Shown: piece by piece, positions 44,490 to 54,914 of the stretch
Layout: each line of letters opens with the position of its first letter
Position numbering within the stretch: the stretch's first letter is position 1
From: Hexactinellida sp. DTS-2022
Lineage: Eukaryota > Porifera > Hexactinellida
DNA length: 64,000 nt
Direction: 5' to 3'
NCBI GenBank assembly: GCA_028753945.1
Contig: JAPNXP010000010.1
Location: forward strand, 4,467,042-4,531,041
Position numbers and translations under genes: made by a program
Notes under the pieces: generated by a model
Databases searched by the model: none
What the model was told of the DNA's origin: nothing
The model's input: the letters and a program-made list of their open reading frames with translations, nothing else

Positions 44490-45010
44490 ATTACTACGTG
44501 ACCTTCGATATACAAGGCCTGACTTGCTAAGCGAAAATTTGTTTACCATGGATTACTTAAAGTGCATTGAAAATAGAGAATTGATCTTTATTCCAATAAT
44601 TAGCAATGATAGAGCTGAAAAGTGTATAATAACTATATAGAAATATGGTATCCAGGTATACATAGCACCCTCCAGAATTGTGATATGTCATCATCTGATG
44701 ACGTTACGGTAATTTTGGTTGCGAATTATCTTGTTTTTCTTTCATACTTTTAACATAGTTAAACGCGTTATAAATGTTCAAAATTGGAACATGATTATAC
44801 CCAGAAGTAGTTGAATAAAATATATCGAAATTATAAATGGAATGTTGACACATTCCTCGGTTGCCATGGAAATGTATATTTCCTAAAATGTGCCATAACT
44901 CAAAAACTATGAATGTTATGTAAACTATGTTGGTACTGATCTATCCGGAATTGGTAACTTCCTATTCATCGATAATACAATTTCTATGCCTAACTTCAAT
45001 AACCTTTGAG
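44490..45010 (+). repeat. Dispersed repeat family R3, copy 2
   Basis: It shares AATGGAATGTTGACACATTC and TCGGTTGCCATGGAAATG with 49262-49620, and its left half (GACCTTCGATATACAAGGCC) with 3935-4420. Non-coding. Confidence 0.7.
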
Positions 45011-45309
45011 ATAGTGAGTCATTACCTAATAATGAATTAAGTGTTAATTAACTCATCTTTAAACGAAACCTTTAATTGCAAACTAATATTATCAAACGCC
45101 ATATCACCCTCAGATCGAATGGTTCTCGATACCACGCAAGAAATAACTGTAGTCCTAGTACAGTTTTATTTGGAGAGCTATAAGGTAAAATTCCAGAATA
45201 CCAGTACACCTGTCAAGATTTGAATTCTCCTCTAAATGGGCCACGTATTACGTATAGTATGAATTATGCAACAAAAGTTTCACTACCTGTGGTCACGGAA
45301 CTTCTGGCA
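45011..45309. other. No recognisable gene
   Basis: Frames 45041-45223 and 45220 onward lack family resemblance. The second reads through the hAT end below and is not a real gene. Confidence 0.35.
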
Positions 45310-45798
45310 CAGAATTGCACGCGTGTCGGCCCGTTTCGGCCCGCAAGCCTGCGCCTAGCCCGCGGGCCGTGCGGGCTGCGAGGGCTGGTCGGGAACTACT
45401 CCCATTATGATCCGCATTACTGTTTGAATTCCACGAGTTACCAATTGGGAATACATAAAAGTAAGAAGACTAATTTTCCCTTATTCATCAGTTTTCACAA
45501 ACTCGGTTTCACACACGGATTCCCTAATTATCCTCTTGACCTGAAATTAATGACAAACATATTGGAATGTATATACAAGCTGCAAGCTACAACAAACAAG
45601 CTGCAGACCCTTTCGGAACAAAAATGTCCATGCGGGCTTTCGGCGGGACGAATAATTCAGTCGCGGGTCGCCGGCCGAATAATTCAGTCGCGGGTCGCGG
45701 GCCGAATAATTCAGTCGCGGGCCGCGGGCCGGGTTTACTTAATATTGCGGGTCGAGGCCCGGTCCGCGTTTAGAAATTTCGGTCCGCGTGCAACTCTG
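45310..45798. mobile_element. hAT MITE, 489 bp, with 27-bp minisatellite
   Basis: An exact 8-bp duplication TTCTGGCA (45302-45309 and 45799-45806) flanks ends CAGAATTGCACGCG and CGCGTGCAACTCTG. Near the right end the unit GGCCGAATAATTCAGTCGCG repeats three times at 45645-45735. GGCCCG-rich arms lie inside each end. Confidence 0.94.
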
Positions 45799-45883
45799 TT
45801 CTGGCAGCATACTGAACCTTCGGTAGCTTCAGATTTATAATTCTGGAGAAATGTTCAGGAGAAAAGAAATGTGCGCCACTTGG

Positions 45884-46234
45884 CAGGGTTGTTTGATTTA
45901 AATCAATGATTTTTATTAATAAAAATCATGATTTAAATCAAAATCTGATTTAAATCAAAAAGTTCTGATTTAAATCAAAAAAATCGGATAATTTTGATTT
46001 AAATCAGATTTTTTATGTCTATTGTTTATTGCGAAAAGAAAAGAAATACATTGATAATGAGTCAAATTACAATTATAATGAGTCATTATCAATGTAATTA
46101 ATCTATTAGCCAAATAATATACGCCAGTGTGATATATATTGCAAAAAAACAATTAAAATCCAAACTCTGATTTAAATCAAAAAAATCGGATTTTTTTGAT
46201 TTTTTAAAAAAAATCATGATTTTTATCTACCCTG
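45884..46234. mobile_element. hAT MITE, 351 bp, GATTTAAATCA type
   Basis: An exact 8-bp duplication CCACTTGG (45876-45883 and 46235-46242) flanks ends CAGGGTTG and CTACCCTG. TGATTTAAATCAAAA repeats throughout both halves. Confidence 0.93.
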
Positions 46235-46242
46235 CCACTTGG

Positions 46243-46829
46243 GGAGGTCAATGTGATGGAGTAAAATTAATTATCACATATTCGATCCATAATTTTATCA
46301 CATTATTAAGTCTACACAAAGAGGCATTACTAACAGCATTCGATCTAACGGGAGAATCGTCAAATCCTACACTTCGATCTATCTTCACATTGGTAGATGA
46401 ACACAATTTTCACAAACTTAGACTGGGCAGCTCCTAAGTTAGGAATGTCAATTACCAACTCTGAAAGCAACATGTTAGGATATGAGGAATAATGCTCAAA
46501 TTCTTGCACGAAAACTATTTTTGTCAAGACATTTATAGAATTGTATTTCAATGCTGGAGGAGTTGTTGCTGTGAGTCCGAGAAAAGACTCAATATAACTT
46601 CAGTCTTGGAATTTAAAACCAATTGTCAATTTTCAATCGACCACCAAATCAATTCAGCTTATACTTGTTTGATGTGTCGATAGCCTAATGCCAACATAGA
46701 GAGCTTGTCAAAAGAATTTGCATGCTTTTCATGCTTTGGTTGTTAATCGAGGAGCATCTTTGAGCTATTATTCTGTTCGAACTTGTAAATTAGAGAATAA
46801 TATTGAAAGTGTCTTTTGTGTATTGTAAC
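46243..46829. other. Unassigned, weak coding-like fragments
   Basis: Frames at 46257-46437 and 46492-46683 encode non-repetitive residues (for example SLHKEALLTAFDLTGESSN) but match nothing I know and are broken. They may be old transposon coding DNA. Confidence 0.3.
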
Positions 46830-47231
46830 CAGAGGCTCCAGATGGATTACGATTTACGAAATTTACGGGTTCCAAATCCATCAAATCCGTAATTTGTGGT
46901 TTTGGAATGGATTAAGAAAATTCTCGAATCTATTCCAAAATCCAGAAATTACTTTTAATGGGTTTGGAATTATTCACAAATCTATCCAAAATTAATAACA
47001 GTAATATGGTATTAAGTATTTTAGGATTTAGATTGTTCTTGTACCATCTAATTTTATATTTAAATATAATACTTACTACAAAGCTTTCTAAACCAACCAT
47101 TTGGATCCATAAATTTATATGTACCAGTATATCCAAATCCATATGGAGTTGGTAATTTGGAAATCCGTATGGATTCTATATGGATTATGGACTGGATATG
47201 GATGAGGATTCCGATCCATTCGAATCCTCTG
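46830..47231. mobile_element. hAT MITE, 402 bp, TGGATT-rich
   Basis: The flanks ATTGTAAC (46822-46829) and AATGTAAC (47232-47239) match at 7 of 8 bases. Ends are CAGAGGCTCCAGATGGATT and AATCCTCTG. The interior repeats AATCCATATGGATT-type palindromes. Confidence 0.75.
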
Positions 47232-47255
47232 AATGTAACTGGTAAGAATAAGATA

Positions 47256-47357
47256 CAGTCAACTCCGCTTAATAGAGCCACCGGTTAATCGGTTTCTCCG
47301 CTTAATTGGGTCAAAACAACCTGGTCCCAAGGTGGCTCTATTAAGCGGAGTCGACTG
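47256..47357. mobile_element. pogo-like MITE, 102 bp
   Basis: The ends CAGTCAACTCCGCTTAATAG and complement are flanked by TA (47254-47255 and 47358-47359). It is the intact relative of 17257-18857. Confidence 0.93.
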
Positions 47358-47552
47358 TATGTGTAATTAGGACACACATTGTTCGTCATATACACGTCAA
47401 ATATACATTGTTCGTCATCTAGTTTTTTTTTACAGTGCTTCTCAACCGGGGTTCCACGGAACCCTGGGGTTCTGCAAAAGTGATTTCAGGGTTCCCTGAA
47501 ACTTGGGGGTTCCACAGGGGTTCCTTGACTCAGAAATATTTACATACTATGT

Positions 47553-47750
47553 CAGGGTTTTTTTTTTAAGTTGAGACCTTGATGTAACTCAGCGCGGCCT
47601 TGGTGTAACTCACCTCTGCAGCGGCCGCGCCGAACCATAATCGTGGTGTAACTCAACACTGCACAGGCCCAGGCCAACCCGAAACGTGGTTTAACTCCAA
47701 AGAATCTTGGTGCAAAATTTACACCAAGATCGGCCTTAAAAAAAACCCTG
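47553..47750. mobile_element. hAT MITE, 198 bp
   Basis: An exact 8-bp duplication TACTATGT (47545-47552 and 47751-47758) flanks ends CAGGGTTTTTTTTTTAAG and CTTAAAAAAAACCCTG. TTGGTGTAACTCA recurs inside. Confidence 0.95.
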
Positions 47751-48114
47751 TACTATGTATATTACATTGTTAAAAATATTCTGTATTGAAAATTATTAGC
47801 CACATAACAACCAGAACATCACTTGGTGATTCAATGTATTGATTGTTATCTGATATTATTTTGTTACAGTAAAGCCATAATTTATAATAATGACTCATAT
47901 GAACTGACTAGAGGGATTACATCAGTTGTGATTCTTAGATATTTGTTACCAGTTTGACACGATATTAATGCGAAACATAATTGTAATCAGCTACAAACAC
48001 GCATACTATACTTGCCATAGCCTTTTAATATTACGAAGAGCCCTTCTGTAAAATGAAGCAGTATAATTTGTCCAATTTTACCTTACAAAAATTCCAAATA
48101 ATTCTATTGATATT

Positions 48115-49255
48115 TTGGAGAGAGATGCCCAGATCACGGAAGCGGATTTCGTTGTGGAAGAAAAGCCTAAGAAAATACGAAGAGTTCATCATCCGAATAG
48201 CCTTAGCAAAGTACTTAAGTCTAGAAAACGGAATGATGATTATTTAGCTTTTGGATTTTACCTTCCATATGATCAGATGAAATGCTCTGAACCAGAAGCA
48301 GAATGCCTCATTTGTGGTGAACGGTTGTGCAACTCCTCTCTTGCACCGGCGAAACTAAAACGGCATCTGGAAAACCACAAATAATATCAAACTAAAACAA
48401 AAGGATATTTGAAAGGATGCGTGAACTCACCTGTAAACAGAAATCCTCCTTTAATCAAACAATGAAAGGTATTGGTGGAGAGACTGTCCTATTGCGAGCA
48501 TCATATCGAATCGCTGAAGTCTTGTGTAAACAAAGGTGACCATTTACTGAAGGAGAAGATGTCATCAAACCAAGTCATATTATTCCTGCTGAAGAACTCC
48601 ACAATGAGAAAGCTGTTAAAAGAATGAAGGAACTCCCTTTGTCCAATGACACGATGTTACGGCGAGCGATAGATATAAATTTCGACCTACAAGATCAACT
48701 TTCCAAAAACTGCGAGATACGTGCTGGTTTGGGTTACAGCTTGATAAATCAACTGACGTCAGTAGTCGAGCACAGCTTTTAGCTTACGTTCGTTACCCTT
48801 ATCTGGAGGCAGAAAATATCAGGGAGGAATATCTTTGCTGTTTGGATGTTGGAGTGACCACTACAGGCGAATCAATCTTCATGAAGTTTGATGAATTTAT
48901 TAAACAAAACCGAATTCCATGGGAAAAATGTTCCGGGATTACTACAGATGGTGCGGCAGCAATGGCGGGAAAAATATCTGGTGTAATTACAAGAATACGA
49001 GCGATTGCTCCTCACTGTGTATCTAAGCACTGTATAATCCATCGTGAGGCACTTGCAGTGAAGCGGTTTAAAACCGGATCTGTTACAAAAGGAGAACTTG
49101 AGATTGTACTGGAAGATGTGATACACACGGTCAATTATATCAGAGCTGGTGGAAAAGGGAAAAAAATTCGGATGTTCCAGAAATTGTGTGAAGAAATGGG
49201 AGCGAGTACGAATCACTCTTACTTCATTCTGAGGTACGATGGCTCTCAAGAGGAA
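48115..49255 (+). pseudogene. Buster hAT transposase 2 with BED finger (ZBED5-like)
   Basis: A BED zinc finger, CLICGERLCNSSLAPAKLKR followed by HLENH, lies at about 48307-48381. Then across a frameshift come LLRASYRIAEVLCKQ, IIPAEELHNEKAVKRMKELP, LSNDTMLRRAIDINFDLQDQ, and from 48842 LDVGVTTTGESIFMKFDEFI, EKCSGITTDGAAAMAGK and HCIIHREALAVKRF. The order and motifs are those of Buster hAT transposases. The aspartate in TTDGAAAM is the second acidic catalytic residue. The region between DQL and LDVG, holding the first, is frame-broken. The C-terminal dimerisation domain is lost. Confidence 0.88.
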
Positions 49256-49261
49256 AAGCTT

Positions 49262-49620
49262 TATAATTATATAGGAAGTTAGGAACATGATATCAAGGCA
49301 TACATAACACCCTTTAGAATTGTGATATATCACCATTTGTTCACGTAATCGCTATTTTTCGTGGGAAATATCGTGTTTTTATAGCCTGCTTTTAACATAG
49401 TTAAACGCGTTATAAATATTCAAAATTGGAACATCAGGATGTCCATAACTAGTTGAATGAAATATATCGAAATTATAAATGGAATGTTGACACATTCCTC
49501 GGTTGCCATGGAAATGCATATTTCTTAAAATGAGCCATAACTCAAAAACTTTCTATTTTATGTAAACTATGCTAGTACTGATCTATCCGCAATTGGTAAC
49601 TTCCTATCATCCTATTCAAA
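49262..49620 (+). repeat. Dispersed repeat family R3, copy 3
   Basis: It starts ATTATATAGGAAGTTAGGAA and runs to GGTAACTTCCTA. It is nearly identical to parts of 3935-4420 and 44490-45010. Its insertion or recombination removed the end of hAT 2. Confidence 0.75.
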
Positions 49621-50254
49621 GCATTAGACGTACACTAAATTTCTACACCTGATAGCAGTTCACGAATTCCCATTTTTATTCTGATTGTGACACATTAATT
49701 AGTCCCTACACTAATCAACCATAAATAGTGTATCCTACCAATACAGGTATAGCAAAGTGCAAGTGTTAATTCTGAAATTGCAGATTTGAATAGTCCAGTT
49801 TGGCTTCTATCAGTTTATTGGTGATTGATGTATTATTTGCTCACGTCAATCACATAAGTATGCATAATATTACTACCAAAGTAATTCAACTATTTACTAT
49901 ACCTATATCTTCTGCAAGTTCTGCATAATAAATTACATAATGATGATGCAGCGAATTCAATAATAATCAAACAATTTACTATGCAGTAAATCCTGGGTTA
50001 GTTATTATAACATTAATTAATTAATTAATTTGTTGACATACTTGGCTCCCATATAGCAGCATACTGAATTGAGTACGTGTAATTTACAAGTCACAGGTTT
50101 AACTTATTTAAGAGTGATATTTGAGGAGAGTAAGGCCGCGAAGCGGCCGTTAATTAATTGCGTTGTGTAGTATCTAATACGAACGAACAAATGTTGCGAA
50201 GCGACTTTTGTGAGAGAGTGATCCGTCGCGAAGCGACCGAGACCGAAGGGCTCG
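49620..50254 (+). mobile_element. Helitron family 2, long form, 5'-truncated
   Basis: The plus-strand copy's body matches the reverse complement of 38880-39440 and 57060-57500. Its 3' end carries GGCCGCGAAGCGGCC, GTCGCGAAGCGAC and CTCG at 50251-50254. Helitron family 1 starts on the next base. Confidence 0.82.
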
Positions 50255-50712
50255 TACTATTAAAACACAAACCTGGGTGTATATATGTATGTGTATATAT
50301 TTGTTTGTATGTTACGAGTTGATTGAAGAAAGTGGACGGTTTCCAAGTGGGATCTTTGGCATATAGGGGTAACTTTTGGCACCCGCCAACAAGTTGAGGT
50401 TTCCACTCAAAGTTTCTCACACCTCGACAAGTTATGACGTCATTGTCACATTTCGAGAAGCATAAAAATTCATTTAATCGCATATAATTCGCGCCCTTTA
50501 AGAGATAAAAATCTGAAAATTTAATAGAACATGTTCATTAATGATGCGGACACGTTGGTCTCACCAGATCACCACTATGCTAACTCATTATCGCATGATG
50601 ACGTAATCATTAGAATTTCACAATTGTTAAATTTACTATTTCGGCCTTATTAGGAGTATATATGTGTGGTTGTGTTCTGCCGCGAAGCAACCTAGCAAGC
50701 GAAGCGCGCTAG
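50255..50712 (+). mobile_element. Helitron family 1, copy F, joined to family 2
   Basis: The 5' TACTATTAAAACACAAACC starts immediately after the family-2 CTCG, without its own TC. The 3' end is GCGCGCTAG at 50712, then T. The body is intact, about 458 bp. Confidence 0.88.
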
Positions 50713-51175
50713 TATTAATTAACCTAGTGAATAATGAATACGGGGAAGGCGGATGTGGAAATGTCAATTATATAGAATTATAGATAATTGAGCAAATCAA
50801 ATTCTATAATTTTTTCAAAGTAAATATTTCCTATATTTTGAATACGCTGTTTGTATTTAGGCGAGTAGAAGAAAGAAAGAAACCATTAAAAGTGCATAGT
50901 AATAGTGAAAGTAGAACTAAGAGTTGCGGAATGAGAACTCAAGTCATGATCAAAGGGTAGTAATTCTGTCATGTAAGGTAGTAAATCTGTCATGGATAGA
51001 GAACATCCATGGTACTAGTAATAGAGGTTTTAAATCTGTCATGGTAGTAGAACTGTCATACAACAGGACTAATATATTTTGCACAACAATAAAAGGATTA
51101 ATATCTTTTGTAAACAAGAAACCATTATGGCAAACACCAACTTGATAGGATCGTCATGGTTGAGACAAGAACCAA
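50713..51175. other. Unassigned
   Basis: TCTGTCATG is repeated several times (50965-51058). No gene or mapped element. Confidence 0.4.
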
Positions 51176-51480
51176 TTATTCCCCGCCCTGATAGGAAACA
51201 TCAGAAGTTATTGATCCAAATGGAGGATAACATTTTCCTAGAGGAGAAAAGTTAACTGCTTCTTGATTTAGACAAGTGATGTATTCGTTATCTAATTCAA
51301 ACGATGAATAATACTTTTCATGCGCTAGGCATATGATAATGAGGAAGAGCAAGACAGAATGATAAATGCGCTTTATTAGGCATTTCATTCCTTCAACAGA
51401 TTGAACAGCATCCAAATCGTTTAGGACAAAAGTCGCATAAATACGAGCATGGGATCTGTGTAGTCATCGGTGCAGACGAA
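51176..51480 (-). pseudogene. P-element transposase fragment (fourth locus)
   Basis: The minus frame reads LAHEKYYSSFELDNEYITCL then ITSDVSYQGG, aligning with YSSFGLENEFF and IHVKSDISYKGG of P element 2. It covers only the segment before and at the first catalytic aspartate, whose position reads ITSD rather than MDEIHVKSD. No P-element ends were found nearby. Confidence 0.65.
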
Positions 51481-51797
51481 AACCTGTCTCTTCAGGTATC
51501 TGCCAAACTTATATCCGAATACTAAGCTATGGGGTGAGATATGTCGGTACATAGTTTATAATAGGAAGGATACCATTTTGGTGTACTTAAAGGCAAGTAC
51601 TATCAACTACTCAATCTTATTACAAAAGTAACAGTTTCATGTACCAATGTGGGTTTGGGTTACTGATGCTGAATAGATGGCGGGATTAGCTCTACTCAAG
51701 ACAGACATCTATGCTGCGAATGTTTTAAACAAACCCATTGCATTATATTACTAGGCAATGGCAGTCACTATATTTTAGGACCAGGGGTTGGTTAGTA
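51481..51797. other. Unassigned
   Basis: Possible extension of the P fragment on the minus strand, but frames are too broken to follow. Confidence 0.35.
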
Positions 51798-51837
51798 CAG
51801 TAGAACCTCGTTAGTACGAACACCACGGACGGTTAAT

Positions 51838-52060
51838 ATATCCAAAATTGCAGCCTGTGCTGACCCATTTCCATTTGGAGGCACTACATTTGGTGATTGG
51901 GTATCTAGTATTGCCTCCAAAGGGAAATACTTTCGGCACAGGCTGCAATTTTGAATTTTTTCGCCATGTCATGAACGCCTCAAGGTGTTTACACCCATGA
52001 CCCATTTATCAGGTTGTTACTGTACAAGGAACGTTTGATAATTTCATGCTTCTTTCTATC
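51838..52060 (+). repeat. Hairpin-headed dispersed repeat family, copy 3
   Basis: Arms AATTGCAGCCTGTGCTGAC and GGCACAGGCTGCAATT flank a short body with CACCCATGACCC. The middle of the element is deleted relative to copies 1 and 2. Confidence 0.7.
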
Positions 52061-52069
52061 TTAAACCAT

Positions 52070-52689
52070 CTTGAGTTTAAGTTTATATTTCCATTATAAA
52101 TGCGTTTAGACCCCCCCTATCACTCTAATACAATTCGGGCACCAAACAAACACACAAACGAATAGTCATAAACTAGAAATTCCATCTCAATAATCCATTG
52201 TTTATATATCAGTTATCGTTTTGAAATTGAAATCAGCATACTTGTTTACTTAGAATGAAATATGGGATTAAGTTTAGATTATACATGCGTTATAAACCCC
52301 CTTATCACTCTAATACATTTCGGGCACCATACAAACCAACAGACGAATATTCACACATTAGATATTCCACTTCATTAATCCATTAATTGGATATCAGAAA
52401 TCGATTTGAAATTCGAAAGTGTTGAGTGAAATTGAATTTGAATATACTAGAAAACTTATATGTAACTAAGTAATAGATATCGATTTATATAGTAGCAGCT
52501 ATTAATTCAAATTGAATTATTCATATACAATAGAATACTTGATTGTAACTATGATATCAGAAATAGATTTATACAGTAATATATATTGATAATTGAATTA
52601 TTCATATAAAGTAGAATTATTTATTGTAACTATGATATCAGCAATAAACTTGAAGAGTAATAACAATGAATCTAATTGAATTATTCATA
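52070..52689. other. Unassigned tandem-like A+T-rich DNA
   Basis: Two diverged copies of a block with TATCACTCTAATACA and GGGCACCA (52108-52150 and 52300-52335) suggest Helitron 2b leader remnants. TTGAATTATTCATAT is repeated at 52510-52690. Confidence 0.4.
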
Positions 52690-52757
52690 TGTTTGTCCGG
52701 CTTGTATTAATGTGATATGAGAATAGAAACCGCACTTATAAATGAGATAGAGCATGA

Positions 52758-53672
52758 CCTACTTAATACACGGCCGTGTATGTCACCGAGAAGGCCAAAA
52801 AAATAGAAGGCCAGTTTATAAATTTCATTCTAGGATAAATTATGCCTCTTATTGTTATTATTTGGGTTGTATATGGGGTAATCAACCATTGCGAGTCAAA
52901 TGGAACCACTTTTGAGAATCTCAGATTTGTGGTTAAGCTGTTTAGGCGCCATTTAATGATGATACAACAAATATACAAATATACAATTCGGGTCTAAAGA
53001 ACTACGAGAAAATGAAGATAATTTGCTAATATTCTTAGTATACATTTTCAGAATATATAATGTGTATGAATATATATAAACCAGCAATTATATACGTTTT
53101 ATGGACGAAAATAGTAATTTGTAACTCGGATCTACTTGTATTTTAGCATGTGGTTGCTTTATAATTTTTTAAAATTTTAGAATGTCGCCATTTTGTGACT
53201 TAGTAGCCTTTGGGGTATGAAATATATTCCTTTTTAGTATTCCTGTTATAATATTATTAGAAAGTAGGAAGAAAATGATATTTGAATTTTTTTCATTTTA
53301 CCATAGATTGTTACCGTCACCAGGAAATGGCGCCTAAACAGCTTAACCACAAATCTGAGATTCTCAAAAGTGGTTCCTTTGGACTCGCAATGGTTGATTA
53401 CCCCATATACATAGGCGTCGTAAATGCAAAGGTCAATCCTTCGGGCCGCCCAGAAATTCCGGGTAAACTCCGGGTAAACTTCGGGTATAGTATTAGTAGC
53501 ATAAGGGCAACCCTTACGGGCCGCCCAGACTTTTCCGGGAACAAGGCCTATGCCCATATACAAACCAAATAATAACAATAAGAGGCATAATTTATCCTAG
53601 AATAAATTTATAAACTGGCCTTCTATTTTTTTTGGCCTTCTCGGTGACATACACGGCCGTATATTAAGTAGG
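52758..53672. mobile_element. Foldback element with ~215-bp inverted arms
   Basis: The left arm (CCTACTTAATACACGGCCGT to GGCGCCATTTAATG, 52758-52962) and right arm (53323-53672) are nearly identical inverted copies, with an A+T-rich centre. The right arm is split by an insertion at 53411-53553. No clear flanking duplication. Type unknown; the long arms suggest a MULE-like or foldback element. Confidence 0.8.
53411..53553. mobile_element. hAT-like insertion, 143 bp
   Basis: An exact 8-bp duplication CCATATAC (53403-53410 and 53554-53561) brackets it, confirmed by the uninterrupted left arm of the foldback. The ends share only ATAGGC/GCCTAT. GGGCCGCCCAGA appears twice. Confidence 0.85.
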
Positions 53673-54118
53673 CCAACGTTAGAGGCTAGCTTCCAAATCG
53701 TCATATAGGTAAACAAGTATGCTGATTCCGAATTTCGCATTAAGAAATTCTAATATCAATAATTATTGTTGTTGTTTTTAATATAGTAACAAATTACTGA
53801 AAATTCAAAATGAACCCAGAGACTGGCTTCCAGTTGGTGTAATTGGTGAACGAGTGAGTGTGCTGATTCCGATTCTCGCATTAAAAAAATCAACATGTAT
53901 AATTTATTGTTGTTGTTGACAAAATATGTAAACAAATCGGTGAAATTCAAAATTATGGAGTCATATAATGATTGGTTTAGGGAGGGGTAAGGCCGCGTAA
54001 CGACCGTTAAATTGATGTGTGTAGCACCGATCCGTCGCAAAGCTAGCGAGACCGAAGGGCTCGTGTTTACGAATAAGGAAATATGCATCTTTATTTAGTC
54101 TGAAATTCAATACGCTTG

Positions 54119-54534
54119 CAGAGCCGAGGCACGGGATTAGAATCTGTCTGGCAAGGGAGTTTCAGAGCGAGCGTAGCGAGTGATTAATTTGGTGATCTGG
54201 GGGCTTCTCCCCTGAATTCTTTTTAACTTAATACTTCTTAAATTCTCAGGACAATTTTTAGAATTTGGATTAATTATTAATATTAGTAAATAAGACCCTA
54301 GTTCATTTAGTCGAAAATTCAAAGAATTAGGTCACGTTGGTATGGTAATTGCTTCATTGCGCGGGACAAAGAAACTATATAGTAATACTCAAACTATGGC
54401 ACATAAAGTAGGTACATCGAGTTTGAACATTTTTTATCAAAAAAGAAATCTACACACCGGAGGGTCCCAAGCGCGGGCCCCAAAGCGTGGGGCCCCCGGC
54501 ATATGCCGCATCTACCGTTGGTAAATCCGGGCCT
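54119..54534. mobile_element. Possible hAT with CAGAGCCGAGG and CCGGGCCTG ends
   Basis: The left CAGAGCCGAGGCACGGG and right AAATCCGGGCCTG resemble the ends of the hAT at 39865-41466, with GGGGCCCCC near the right end. No matching 8-bp flank was seen. Confidence 0.4.
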
Positions 54535-54914
54535 GCTGGGGAGGCGATACGGAGAAACATCCAAGGCAGTCATTTCAATACTGGGCCACTATACTATACT
54601 ATAGTCTCCTCAGTAAAAATTTCGCTTTTTCCGGAGTTTGTATTAACCGGAGTAATTCCCATTTAATAGCCATTGTAGAGACCTAATTTTGTGGAACTGT
54701 TTGTTTGTCGTTTCCGGAATTTCGTATTAACCGTGTTCGTACTAACTAGGTTCTACTGTATATTCAAATTTACATTCCTTTATTACTTTATATATAATTA
54801 ATTAAGCATTTTAGGTGACTTCCACTCACAAATATGGCACCCTCTATATATTACATTACTTTGTTTCTGTCTTTATACAAGTCTTACCCGAGACGAAACA
54901 GTATAAAAATTATC

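Larger units (their letters stand above)
47433..49255 (+). mobile_element. Buster-type hAT 2, 3'-truncated
   Basis: The left end CAGTGCTTCTCAACCGGGGT at 47433 is characteristic of hAT elements. The transposase follows in the same direction and stops at about 49255, where repeat R3 begins. A small hAT MITE lies at 47553-47750. Confidence 0.7.
52690..54063 (+). mobile_element. Helitron family 2b, plus strand, with foldback insertion
   Basis: TTTGTCCGGCTTGTATTAAT and GAGAATAGAAACCGC match the 2b leader. The 3' end has GGCCGC, AGCGAGACCGAAGGGCTCG at 54063, then T. The leader is interrupted by 52758-53672. Confidence 0.65.
51798..54758. mobile_element. pogo-like element ends 3 kb apart, heavily invaded
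   Basis: CAGTAGAACCTCGTTAGTAC at 51798 (after TA) and GTACTAACTAGGTTCTACTG ending at 54758 (before TA) are complementary. Between them lie the hairpin repeat, Helitron 2b, a foldback and a hAT-like insert, leaving little of the original. Two independent copies remain possible. Confidence 0.55.

Noticed and set aside
45220-45840. 206-codon frame
   Set aside because: It runs through both ends and the minisatellite of a hAT MITE with a clear duplication; a chance read-through.
48872-49336. 154-codon minus-strand frame
   Set aside because: It is a shadow of the Buster hAT transposase on the plus strand.
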